Of a DNA stretch of 37,404 nt, positions 24,120 to 31,396 are shown piece after piece (position 1 is the first letter of the stretch; every line of letters begins with the position of its first letter). Made by a program: the position numbers and the translations under genes. A model generated the notes under the pieces. The model was not told where the DNA came from. It saw nothing but the letters and a program-made list of their open reading frames with translations, and made no database searches. Source of the stretch: a virus; IMG/VR virus record IMGVR_UViG_3300025649_000163, positions 1 through 37,404 of that record; one strand, 5' to 3'.

Positions 24120-25753
24120 GCTTGCGCCGCCGCAAAGTTTTTAGCCGCCTGAGAAGCGTCTTTAGCCGTAGATGCACTTGCAGCATCAAGTGACATCTGC
24201 TCTTGTTTCTGTTGTGCCCGCGCCTGTGCCTGCACTGCTTCCATTGCAGTTTTGTCGTCATTCAAAATTGTTGGGTCTGCATTGGTTGACTGCCATACAG
24301 TATCAAGTCCACGCCACGCATTGATCTTATGGATTGCAGTTGGATCAGCCTGTATAAAAGGCATTGACATTTGCACGGCATTTTGTAGAGATCTCATATC
24401 ATTTGACTTCTGTGCCGCCGTTAGAAAACTTGTGAAATTAACCTCATATGGAACCTGCCCATCTTTGTCGTACATAACATCGGGGATTTTTGGGAGCCTT
24501 CCTACGTTCCACAACTTCTGCACCACGATTTTAACATTGGCTTTTAGGCAATTCATCTTTTGACCAACCGCAGGGCCGAGCATCGTCATTTGCTCGTTGG
24601 CTATCTTGATCGCTTCTGTTGCAGTTATCTCCTTGCTGATATTCTTAAATGCTAAGAACACGCTATAAAACATATGTTCCCTGAGATTTTCAACTCGCTT
24701 GTTAATAGCGTATTCTGCCGCCTGCAAATTACCATCTCCACCAATCGTGAACATCTGGTCACGGCTCATGTTCTTGCTGTTATATGTATTCAGCGAGAGT
24801 GGATTGAAATCTACCGGCTGTATAAACGCATCGTGTGGGAAGGCATACGCTGGCTGAACCTTCTGCATTGCAGCTACAAGCTCTGTTTTACCCATCACCT
24901 GTAAGTACCGAGCGTCAAGCATTGCTTTCATAGCAGGGCTATAACCATATGGCGTAGTGGTTCTGGTATAGAAACGATGAGAACAGGCTGGCATAACCGG
25001 ATAACCAGACTCCAACACAAGTGTCTGCTCTTTTACGTCATACCAATTTGCCATTATCGGCATACTTGCATTGTCTGTTTTGTTTGGATTCCTATCATAT
25101 CGTTTGCCGATAAACAATAGAAACATATGTTTTTTAGTGGTAAACAGCTTTGAATCATATTCTTCTTTAATTACCCTTGAAACTTTGTTATAACCAAACC
25201 TGCCTACCGCCTGCTGTGCTGAGAACTCAAACTCACAATAATAACCATTAACACGCTTGCGACCATCTTCTGTAATAAAACAGTGCTTAACTGTCATATT
25301 TGTAAAGCGGACTATATCTTCAATATCATCTTCAACTATCATGTTCGCTGTACCGAATACAGCAGTTTCTTTATTGAAAGACAGGTCTTGCTCGTAAAAG
25401 TTACTATTCTCGTAGGCGTACCAGACTTCTTCCTCTGTTTCCTTGTACCATTTCTTTACTTCATTTAACTTGTTAATCTTTGAATCACGGTGAAAGAAGT
25501 CAAGCCAATGACCGCTTATGGGTGTCATATAGTTCGAGAAGCCAGCGGGCAGAACATCCGCCACTAAAAGAGGAGTTGAATCATAAAGTTGACTAAAATC
25601 TAGCTCTTGTCCGGGGTCTTGCTCTTGATTAATGTTTTCAGCTTCCACAAAGAACATCTTCTTAGTGGCCTGCATGACGTTGTCCCACGACTCACGATCT
25701 GACTTTAATCGCTTATAGTTGGCGACTCGTTCTTTTGCTGTCATGTCTGCCAT
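24116..25753 (-). CDS. Head-to-tail connector (portal) protein, PF12236-type
   Basis: 545 residues. Characteristic N-terminal region (RVANYKRLKSDRESWDNVMQ, QLYDSTPLLVADVLPAGFSN, TPISGHWLDFF) and later MPACSHRFYTRTTTPYGYSP and KDISK-like FKNISKEITATEAIKIA. It forms the dodecameric portal through which DNA is packaged and ejected. Overlap with the next gene and order terminase, connector, scaffold, capsid confirm it. The C-terminus is Gln/Ala-rich. Confidence 0.92.
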   Translation of the reverse strand: MADMTAKERVANYKRLKSDRESWDNVMQATKKMFFVEAENINQEQDPGQELDFSQLYDSTPLLVADVLPAGFSNYMTPISGHWLDFFHRDSKINKLNEVKKWYKETEEEVWYAYENSNFYEQDLSFNKETAVFGTANMIVEDDIEDIVRFTNMTVKHCFITEDGRKRVNGYYCEFEFSAQQAVGRFGYNKVSRVIKEEYDSKLFTTKKHMFLLFIGKRYDRNPNKTDNASMPIMANWYDVKEQTLVLESGYPVMPACSHRFYTRTTTPYGYSPAMKAMLDARYLQVMGKTELVAAMQKVQPAYAFPHDAFIQPVDFNPLSLNTYNSKNMSRDQMFTIGGDGNLQAAEYAINKRVENLREHMFYSVFLAFKNISKEITATEAIKIANEQMTMLGPAVGQKMNCLKANVKIVVQKLWNVGRLPKIPDVMYDKDGQVPYEVNFTSFLTAAQKSNDMRSLQNAVQMSMPFIQADPTAIHKINAWRGLDTVWQSTNADPTILNDDKTAMEAVQAQARAQQKQEQMSLDAASASTAKDASQAAKNFAAAQA

Positions 25754-25756
25754 ACG

Positions 25757-26002
25757 TTAAGCTCCGAGGTCTTGTTTTAATGGTGCGCCGCCAGCGACAA
25801 GTGGGTCAGAGAACATTGTTTTGCCTTTTGTCGCCTTGCCCTTTTCTGTTGCAAGACGCTTTCTTTCAGCATCTAGCTCTGCTTCTTTATTTAATTTTTC
25901 CGCAGATTTCGGCTCTTCTGCTTGTGTAGCCGCATATATTGTACCGCCAACTGTGCTGGCAATAGCTAGCCCTGCAAGAACTCCGGTTGTGGTTGCTGCC
26001 AT
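25757..26002 (-). CDS. Small structural-cluster protein with N-terminal hydrophobic segment, 81 aa
   Basis: ATG 26002 behind AGGAG. Hydrophobic start (TTTGVLAGLAIASTVGGTIY) followed by a charged helical region (SAEKLNKEAELDAERKRLAT) and a short tail ending DLGA. A protein of this shape between terminase and connector is common in short-tailed phages. It may be a minor virion protein. Not further identified. Confidence 0.6.
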   Translation of the reverse strand: MAATTTGVLAGLAIASTVGGTIYAATQAEEPKSAEKLNKEAELDAERKRLATEKGKATKGKTMFSDPLVAGGAPLKQDLGA

Positions 26003-26004
26003 GC

Positions 26005-26412
26005 CTACTCCTTTTCAAGCGAAAACAAATCTAAGTCGCCAATTGTTGTAAACTTTTTAAAACCAAGCCTTCTGCGTATGATTTTTGACTCAACATCTCC
26101 AACCTTATAACCGCATATAACCCTGTCGGTATATGTATCAAATGCTTCCTTAATTACAGTCTTAACGGTGCTCAGTGCTCTAAACATTTTCACACCTTCG
26201 TTGCAAGCATCAACGATATAAAAACCATCCGACTTTAGAATATAGCAAAAACCGACAGCATCTTTAACGCAACATTTATAACCAAATATAAACTTACTTG
26301 ATAATATCTCTCTTGACTGTTCTAATGTCTGTTCTGGCTTATAATGTTCAGTTAGGGCAACTGCAAGTTCTTCAAGGTCGGTTATTCGCTCTAAAGTATA
26401 ATTACTTTGCAT
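26005..26412 (-). CDS. GNAT-acetyltransferase-like protein of the head cluster
   Basis: 135 residues from ATG 26412 (AAAGG upstream); the open frame reaches a TTG 13 codons earlier. The layout strand-helix-strand with VKDAVGFCYILKSDGFYIVD, VKTVIKEAFDTYTDRVICGY and IIRRRLGFKKFTTIGDLDLF ending matches acyltransferase-like folds seen between terminase and connector in related podoviruses. The acetyl-CoA pyrophosphate-binding motif is not clear, so it may be catalytically inactive or have another job. Confidence 0.5.
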   Translation of the reverse strand: MQSNYTLERITDLEELAVALTEHYKPEQTLEQSREILSSKFIFGYKCCVKDAVGFCYILKSDGFYIVDACNEGVKMFRALSTVKTVIKEAFDTYTDRVICGYKVGDVESKIIRRRLGFKKFTTIGDLDLFSLEKE

Positions 26413-26469
26413 CACAACCTTTTGCCTATCACAACTGTTTTTGTTTGTCAAGTAAATAATTCACATATC

Positions 26470-27894
26470 TTAAATAAATTTATACGGTTCAATCGGCTTT
26501 GCTTTTCTTGGTTGCATTGATCTTGTAGTTTGGATATAAATAGCGGGGTCATTTACTAAGGAACACGCCATTTTAACGGCATCGAAATGGTCAGGGGATC
26601 GTGGTAATTTATCCTTTGGTACAAGCTGTTTAATCCTGTTTGCACCTTCTGTAAACTTTATAAGTTGCATGTCAGGGACAACATCTTGATGAACCCTGAG
26701 TTTATTGCTTTCAATAAGTTCCTTCATAAAGAAGGCATCTTGTGTTGTCTTATTGGAGTATCTTGTCGAGTCATATCCATCTTTAACCTTACCGCCGCGA
26801 TATTCAACGCACTGTATTCCAATACTGCGTATCTGGTCTATCATTGGACCGCCGAGTCCATCACCGTCAACCACCATAATGGATGGGTTGTGTTTGCCTT
26901 TAAGGTCTAATATCCTCCCGACAGAAGCCGTTGTATCCTTTTCCTGCCAACTTTCATAATATTCTTCTTCCCAATGGTTCGGCCCCACTTGCCGCAAAAA
27001 TGCAGTAACGCATAAGTCGCCACCCCTTGCAACGTCAACGCCCATTATTAAGCCATCGTAATTTACCCTTGTATACATAAAGTCAACGTGTAGGGCGTTC
27101 TGTATATTGGAAGATGTAAACACCATATCGACATCATCGAAAGCATCAAACTTATTTAGAATCATGCGCCTGAAGTGATTTGGTGCATCTACCTCTTGTG
27201 TCTGCCAATCAAGTAGCGTTTCGCGCGGAAGGTTCTCAGCGTTTAGCCATGAATTAGCAGTCCAACATTCGTACTTCTGTTCAAGCTCGTCTCCATTATC
27301 ATCAATAACGCTAACTGCTCTTGAATAATATACTTCGTCTGTGCTAACTATTTTTCCAAGAACTGTCTTTTTAACACTCCAATCTTTTGTGAATGTAGCG
27401 TTTTTAATAAACATATCGTAGACCCAATCCATACCATTGGAGTTACATATCATGGTTATCTGGTTGGTCTGCGTTCCTTTCCGCCTTAATCTGTCACGCC
27501 CCCATGTAAACACGACATTATTCTCATATTCCTCTCCCTGCTCTATTCCGATGAAACTCAGATTAACATTCTTTAACACAGCTAAGTCGTTCTCGTTACC
27601 ATGCCGAAACATCATAACCGAGCCATTGCTAAACGTGTAGTTGTTCTTCCCGTCCAGCTTAACGCCGAAATATGTACCAAAGTCACGAATGGTAGAATCT
27701 TGCAGGTCTGTAAATTCTTTGCGGATAATAAGGGCTAGTGCGTCTTTGTGGTTCTCGCAGTGGTTCCATGCCTTAACAAGCAGCATGAACGTCTTACCAA
27801 GTCCAACTCCAGTAATAGCACAACAGAAGCGAGATGTGCTTTGAATGAACTCCGCTTGCAGACTTGATAGATCAAATGTTGGTTGGTCAGTCAT
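26470..27894 (-). CDS. terL: Terminase large subunit
   Basis: 474 residues. ATPase motifs: ITGVGLGKTF (Walker A, Lys34) and NLSFIGIEQGEEY (Walker B, Glu118 region). RNase H-like nuclease: MGVDVARGGD (Asp287), IMVVDGDGLGG (Asp343) and the downstream SPDHFDAVKMACSL. It cuts and translocates DNA into the procapsid through the connector. Start ATG 27894; strong family-level assignment. It opens the run of structural genes read toward lower coordinates. Confidence 0.95.
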   Translation of the reverse strand: MTDQPTFDLSSLQAEFIQSTSRFCCAITGVGLGKTFMLLVKAWNHCENHKDALALIIRKEFTDLQDSTIRDFGTYFGVKLDGKNNYTFSNGSVMMFRHGNENDLAVLKNVNLSFIGIEQGEEYENNVVFTWGRDRLRRKGTQTNQITMICNSNGMDWVYDMFIKNATFTKDWSVKKTVLGKIVSTDEVYYSRAVSVIDDNGDELEQKYECWTANSWLNAENLPRETLLDWQTQEVDAPNHFRRMILNKFDAFDDVDMVFTSSNIQNALHVDFMYTRVNYDGLIMGVDVARGGDLCVTAFLRQVGPNHWEEEYYESWQEKDTTASVGRILDLKGKHNPSIMVVDGDGLGGPMIDQIRSIGIQCVEYRGGKVKDGYDSTRYSNKTTQDAFFMKELIESNKLRVHQDVVPDMQLIKFTEGANRIKQLVPKDKLPRSPDHFDAVKMACSLVNDPAIYIQTTRSMQPRKAKPIEPYKFI

Positions 27895-27919
27895 TATTCG
27901 CCATACGAACTTATTTCCA

Positions 27920-28036
27920 CTAAGTATTTTTTGCCTTCTTCGTTGATTTTACCTTGTCTTTATATTTATAACAAGAACTAACCCACCATGAATGTGTTGG
28001 ATAAAAAATACCGTCTTTTATTTCACCGACTCTCAT
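27920..28036 (-). CDS. Small basic hypothetical protein, 38 aa
   Basis: ATG 28036 overlaps the stop of the glycosyltransferase-like gene (TAATG) behind GGGGAGAAG. Product: RVGEIKDGIFYPTHSWWVSS, then a lysine-rich tail (KYKDKVKSTKKAKNT). It lies immediately before terL. No family recognised. Confidence 0.55.
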   Translation of the reverse strand: MRVGEIKDGIFYPTHSWWVSSCYKYKDKVKSTKKAKNT

Positions 28037-28581
28037 TATCTTCTCCCCTTTCGGCTTGCTTGAAAGTGTTCTATCACTGGCGGCCCCAAATGGCTCATAA
28101 GATCAAAGATAAGCGTATATGGTGCTGGTAGCGTAGTTACCTTATAGTTGCTTCGGCTAAGCAAACGCTGTAAGGTCTGCTGATCGTTTTGGTGCGAACC
28201 GTATCGCTCTATTTCTTTAACCCACTCTACCGCAACATTACGACCGCTTTCATTGTTCGCAACATAAACTGTACCGCCTAAAAGCTCTGAACCACCTTTA
28301 TAGTGAACGGCAATATCGGCTTCCATATCATCAAACAATACAGGATATTCTCTTACAATCGCATCTGCGTCCAGCCACACTATGTTCTCGTCAAACATCT
28401 CTAGGCATTTGAGGATAAATACCGGCTTATAGTTAGCATGGTCTAGCCAACTGCTCCTATGCGGTATTTCCTCAATGTAGCTATCAATGCCAAATTCAAT
28501 AAGCGATGCCCTCAACCTTTCTATGTGCCATTTATACAGCACATCATCAGTGTGAAATGACACAACTTTCCACGGTCTCAT
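28036..28581 (-). CDS. GT-A-fold glycosyltransferase-like protein
   Basis: 181 residues from ATG 28581, overlapping the upstream stop (ATGA). The core fits nucleotide-diphospho-sugar transferases: WKVVSFHTDDVLYK, then YKPVFILKCLEMFDENIVWL with DADAIV giving the metal-binding D-x-D (Asp71, Asp73), and a later SHQNDQQTLQRLL acceptor-side segment. It could modify the host surface or a virion component. Within the packaging operon this is an unusual passenger. Confidence 0.7.
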   Translation of the reverse strand: MRPWKVVSFHTDDVLYKWHIERLRASLIEFGIDSYIEEIPHRSSWLDHANYKPVFILKCLEMFDENIVWLDADAIVREYPVLFDDMEADIAVHYKGGSELLGGTVYVANNESGRNVAVEWVKEIERYGSHQNDQQTLQRLLSRSNYKVTTLPAPYTLIFDLMSHLGPPVIEHFQASRKGRR

Positions 28582-28778
28582 ACCACCATTAACCTGCTCT
28601 CGCAATCAGCTTCCTCTACATTTAAACCAAGAGAACATTCTGGCAGATTATGGCTCATTAACTCGTTCATCTCTATGCGACCGAGTATTAGCTTCTTGGG
28701 AATATGCCCTTTATACATTTGCTTATAATTATAAAAAGCATTATATATCCGAGTGTCAATATCTTCTCTCATCGCCAT
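28578..28778 (-). CDS. Hypothetical protein, 66 aa
   Basis: ATG 28778 chosen because GGGGGGCAA precedes it; a longer frame overlaps the upstream gene. Sequence MAMREDIDTRIYNAFYNYKQ, then HIPKKLILGRIEMNELMSH and a acidic cysteine-containing end (EEADCESRLMVV). Coupled to the glycosyltransferase-like gene by ATGA. Similar small proteins occur beside phage head genes; no function known to me. Confidence 0.6.
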   Translation of the reverse strand: MAMREDIDTRIYNAFYNYKQMYKGHIPKKLILGRIEMNELMSHNLPECSLGLNVEEADCESRLMVV

Positions 28779-28803
28779 TTGCCCCCCACAAAACATAACG
28801 CAC

Positions 28804-28956
28804 TCACTTCTTTCCACCCCTCTTCTTTTTGCCAATCGCCTTCTTCTTGGCAATAACCTTGTTCTGCGCCTCAATGTCACGCTTCATCTGCTCCTTGCGC
28901 GCCTTTACAACACTTGAATACTCGCTCGTGCCACCTGCCCGGATCGTTCTTGCCAT
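28804..28956 (-). CDS. Small strongly basic protein, 50 aa
   Basis: ATG 28956 behind GGGAGG, a very good ribosome site. Product begins MARTIRAGGTSEYSSVVKAR and ends in a lysine run (VIAKKKAIGKKKRGGKK). A nucleic-acid-binding role is likely by charge. First gene after the non-coding stretch 28957-29143. Confidence 0.65.
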   Translation of the reverse strand: MARTIRAGGTSEYSSVVKARKEQMKRDIEAQNKVIAKKKAIGKKKRGGKK

Positions 28957-29040
28957 AACTAACCTCCCTTATGTGAAATGATGTAAAAGATAAAGTGCCA
29001 AAAAAGTGAATCCTGTGGGGTGGTATATCTATATCAATCA

Positions 29041-29067
29041 CCCACCCCCTTCCCCCCCTGCCCCCCC
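29041..29067 (-). other. G-quadruplex-capable tract in the late-operon leader
   Basis: On the minus strand four guanine runs of 7, 7, 5 and 3 bases are separated by 1-2 bases (plus-strand cytosine runs at 29061-29067, 29052-29058, 29045-29049, 29041-29043). Sits between the small-terminase candidate and the basic 50-aa gene, in a 187-bp gene-free stretch that otherwise contains only a 7-bp inverted repeat (29102-29108 with 29116-29122). Confidence 0.65.
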
Positions 29068-29143
29068 TCTCTCTCAGAAAGAATTACTTACTTTGCGTAC
29101 ACATTGTTAGTGCCGAACAATGATCTTGCATCTTAAATCTTAT

Positions 29144-29503
29144 TCATTCTGTCCGTCCATCCATCCCGGCCCATAGCTGAGCATGGGTTGATGCCTGATC
29201 GTTGATTGTGTGGCGTTCCGAAGTGTCTGTTATATCTATAACATTTGTTATACTATCGTCTAACCCCTTGATATTCCTTGATAGGCGTCTGTCAGGTGGC
29301 ATGTTGACGACCAGCACGTTCGCAGGCGGTGCGTTGAGATGCTCTATCTCCTGGGGTATGTACTTAGCAACCAAGTCTGCATGTTTGCCCGGGTTGATTT
29401 TGAGCAGCTTAATGAAATAGGCAGGATATCCGCCAGCGTTAAGTATAGACTGTTTTAGTCCATGGCTTATCGCATCTTTTCGTACGCCTTCAGTCGCGCT
29501 CAT
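29144..29503 (-). CDS. Candidate small terminase subunit / DNA-binding protein
   Basis: 119 residues, ATG 29503 (AAAGG upstream). The region GGYPAYFIKLLKINPGKHAD followed by LVAKYIPQEI has the helical pattern found in small-terminase-like and DUF5681-related phage proteins, and the gene lies upstream of terL, where the small subunit belongs. The C-terminal part is polar and probably disordered. The identification is positional; no helix-turn-helix is obvious. Confidence 0.5.
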   Translation of the reverse strand: MSATEGVRKDAISHGLKQSILNAGGYPAYFIKLLKINPGKHADLVAKYIPQEIEHLNAPPANVLVVNMPPDRRLSRNIKGLDDSITNVIDITDTSERHTINDQASTHAQLWAGMDGRTE

Positions 29504-29533
29504 GTTTTTATTTAACCTTTTGATTTGTCGATA

Positions 29534-29570
29534 TATTCCATTTTGGAATAGTGTATTCCATTTTGGACTA
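29534..29570 (-). promoter_or_regulatory. Twin palindromic operator-like sites upstream of the late genes
   Basis: 29534-29550 is a perfect palindrome, TATTCCA-TTT-TGGAATA; 29554-29570 repeats it with one mismatch. The two are spaced 20 bp start to start, placing both on the same DNA face. They lie in the 117-bp gap before the small-terminase candidate, whose transcript reads leftward, so a dimeric regulator could bind cooperatively and control late transcription. A possible promoter nearby (TTGATT, 17 bp, TACACA on the minus strand, about 29623-29595) is weak. Confidence 0.6.
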
Positions 29571-29620
29571 CTTTGTGTTTAATGTACTAATTGTTTGTGT
29601 AGCATAATATTTGTTGTAAA

Positions 29621-29803
29621 TCAAGCGTTTATGTGCATGATCATGATGTGACAATCGGAGCATAAATACCTCAAATTATTGTTTTTGTCTTTTTGTGCTT
29701 GCATGTGTCCGAGACAATAAGGGCAAATAATGTAGGTCCCGTCTTCGCAGTCGAAATGAATTGGAGTTGTGTGCTTGCGTTTACTCAGTGGAGTTTTAGT
29801 CAT
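29621..29803 (-). CDS. Small zinc-ribbon protein, 60 aa
   Basis: Basic N-terminus (TKTPLSKRKHTTPIHFDCED), then CPYC and CSDCH forming a two-pair cysteine ribbon across NNNLRYL. Ribosome binding site is weak. It is the most upstream minus-strand gene of the late block and lies back to back with the plus-strand promoter P1. Possibly a regulatory protein, an HNH-like remnant cannot be excluded. Confidence 0.6.
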   Translation of the reverse strand: MTKTPLSKRKHTTPIHFDCEDGTYIICPYCLGHMQAQKDKNNNLRYLCSDCHIMIMHINA

Positions 29804-29879
29804 TGTTTGCAGGGGTTTAAAAGGGTTTTTTTAAAGTGTTTCGGAATACTGCTTATTCTCATATCATAGATGGTGATTT

Positions 29880-30038
29880 ATGTCAACATAATTCTTTACT
29901 CAACATTTACGAAAATAGTGCTAAATATTTATTTTTAAAAAAGTGAAAATAAATGAAAAAAGTAGTTGCAATATGATATCAAGATGCTATATATAATTAA
30001 GAACGCAAACGCAAACACAAACAGCAAAGGGGAAAATC
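29880..30038 (+). promoter_or_regulatory. Repeated promoter block, copy P1
   Basis: Contains TTGCAA (29966-29971), a 16-bp spacer with GATATC, and TATATA (29988-29993); TATAAT at 29992 is an alternative -10. Upstream is an A-rich stretch (AAAAAAGTGAAAATAAATGA). The same block recurs at 31253 and 36114. Downstream leader (CGCAAACGCAAACACAAACA, then GCAAAGGGGAAAA) supplies the ribosome site of the first gene. Read as a sigma70-type promoter; the conserved spacer may also be a protein-binding site. Confidence 0.75.
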
Positions 30039-30191
30039 ATGAAAAAAGATACATATAGATTTGATCAGTATGACAGCGTTTTTAAATATGATGCTGATGC
30101 ACAAGCGTATATTTTTACTGGAAAACTAAACGGCAGAACAGAAGAAGAATTTATCAGCGATTATGAAAACATGGTTTTAAACGAACAATAA
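30039..30191 (+). CDS. Small hypothetical protein, 50 aa, first in the P1 unit
   Basis: ATG 30039 behind AAAGGGGAAAA. Product: [20 protein letters not shown], then [20 protein letters not shown]; a small aromatic-rich two-strand plus helix pattern. It precedes the seven-repeat LRR gene by 25 bp. No family recognised; related short proteins are common in gut-phage accessory operons. Confidence 0.6.
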   Translation: MKKDTYRFDQYDSVFKYDADAQAYIFTGKLNGRTEEEFISDYENMVLNEQ

Positions 30192-30216
30192 CACTAACAG
30201 CAAAGGAGAAAGCAAA

Positions 30217-30939
30217 ATGACAATCACCGAAAAAACCAAAAAACACGAAATTGACAATAACGGACATTGTACCATCCCCAACAGCGTTACTAGCATAGAG
30301 CGTTATGCGTTTTCTGGGTGCAGGGGGCTGAAAAGTATTACCATCCCCGACAGCGTTACCAGCATAGGGATGTATGCGTTTTCCGGTTGCACATGGCTGA
30401 CAAGCGTGACCATCCCCGACAGCGTTACCAGCATAGGGTCGCATGCGTTTTTTGGGTGCACAGTGCTGAAAAGCATTACCATCCCCAACAGCGTTACTAG
30501 CATAGGGATGTGTGCGTTTCATAATTGCACATGGCTGGAAAGTATTACCATCCCCGACAGTGTTACTAGCATAGTGGATGGGGCGTTTTGGGGTTGCACA
30601 GGGCTGACAAGTATTACCATCCCCGACAGTGTTACCAGCATAAAGACGCATGCGTTTTTTGACTGCACCGGGCTGACAAGCGTGACCATCCCCGACAGCG
30701 TTACCAGCATAGGGGCGTATGCGTTTTCTGAGTGCACCGGGCTGACAAGCGTGGAAACCCACAAAGACACGATTATAATTGTTGGCGACAGGTGGCTGCA
30801 AATCGGGTGCAAGTGCGAGACTCGGGACTGGTGGTTATCTGACGAAGGAAAACAATGCGGGCTGGATAATGGCTACACTGAGGAAGATATTGTTTTGATG
30901 AAAACGGCGAAATTGACTACTAACCAACTAATAAAATGA
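30217..30939 (+). CDS. BspA-like LRR protein, seven-repeat copy with replaced C-terminus
   Basis: 240 residues, ATG 30217 behind AAAGGAG. N-terminal cap [18 protein letters not shown], seven LRR_5 units (RY/SG/RG, MY/SG/TW, SH/FG/TV, MC/HN/TW, DG/WG/TG, TH/FD/TG, AY/SE/TG) and the family cap up to GYTEEDI. The last 15 residues differ from all other copies because the 3' end was replaced by a segment copied from the end of the gene at 32008-32538, read in another frame. It is the most divergent family member and carries the largest range of variable residues. No export signal. Confidence 0.9.
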   Translation: MTITEKTKKHEIDNNGHCTIPNSVTSIERYAFSGCRGLKSITIPDSVTSIGMYAFSGCTWLTSVTIPDSVTSIGSHAFFGCTVLKSITIPNSVTSIGMCAFHNCTWLESITIPDSVTSIVDGAFWGCTGLTSITIPDSVTSIKTHAFFDCTGLTSVTIPDSVTSIGAYAFSECTGLTSVETHKDTIIIVGDRWLQIGCKCETRDWWLSDEGKQCGLDNGYTEEDIVLMKTAKLTTNQLIK

Positions 30940-31004
30940 TACAGCGGAAGTAAGCGCAAGACTCGGGACCGGTGGTTATCTAGAGAAATAGCAACCACCA
31001 CCAC

Positions 31005-31030
31005 AGCCGGACTATACATCCGGCTTTTTT
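31005..31030 (+). terminator. Rho-independent terminator after the seven-repeat LRR gene
   Basis: AGCCGGA (31005-31011), 7-base loop, TCCGGCT (31019-31025) and a six-T run. Identical to the one at 33263-33288. The convergent gene on the minus strand ends right next to it. Confidence 0.85.
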
Positions 31031-31031
31031 C

Positions 31032-31223
31032 TTATTCTCGTATTAATTCAATGGCTAAGCCTGTTAAATCGGAAACTAGCGCAGTTTTGTCAGCGATACA
31101 GCGTATTACTAAAGTAATATCACCACGTTCAAATGCTTCCGCTTCATCCGCGCATAGCTGCCTGTATTTATTCTCTATGTTTGTCCGACATTCTGCTAAT
31201 TCTTTTTTTCGATCATCTGTCAT
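31032..31223 (-). CDS. Small helical protein, 63 aa (duplicate of 33290-33481)
   Basis: MTDDRKKELAECRTNIENKY, then AFERGDITLVIRCIADKTAL: two amphipathic helices. It differs from the other copy by one residue near the end (Ile for Met). In the other copy the gene follows rusA; here the sequence before its ribosome site changes at 31254 to the promoter block P2, so the copy has lost its operon and may be expressed only weakly. Function unknown. Confidence 0.65.
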   Translation of the reverse strand: MTDDRKKELAECRTNIENKYRQLCADEAEAFERGDITLVIRCIADKTALVSDLTGLAIELIRE

Positions 31224-31252
31224 TTTAAACTCCTTCTCTTAATAATTTAATG

Positions 31253-31396
31253 TATGTCAACATAATTCTTTACTCAAGCATATTTAAAAAAGTGAAAATA
31301 AATGAAAATAATACTTGCAATGTGATATCAAGATGCTATACTTTAAACATGGTCGGGGATGCAACAAAGCGACCCGAAAACAGCAAAGGAGACAAC
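31253..31396 (+). promoter_or_regulatory. Repeated promoter block, copy P2
   Basis: TTGCAA (31315-31320), 16-bp spacer containing GATATC, TATACT (31337-31342), with the same A-rich upstream part as P1 and P3 but lacking their AATAGTGCTAAATATTTA stretch. The leader differs after the -10 and supplies AAAGGAG for the alanine-rich gene. Drives the second unit of the accessory island. Confidence 0.75.

Larger units (their letters stand above)
30983..31253. repeat. 271-bp direct duplication, copy 1
   Basis: Almost identical (two differences noticed) to 33241-33511. It carries the terminator at 31005-31030 and the complete 63-aa minus-strand gene with its ribosome site. The left flank (30936-30959) also matches 33179-33202, with a deletion between. 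Confidence 0.9.

Noticed and set aside
26420-26451. TTGACA on the minus strand before the GNAT-like gene as a promoter
   Set aside because: At 17 bp distance there is only TAGGCA, a poor -10, and the gene lies inside a continuous operon.
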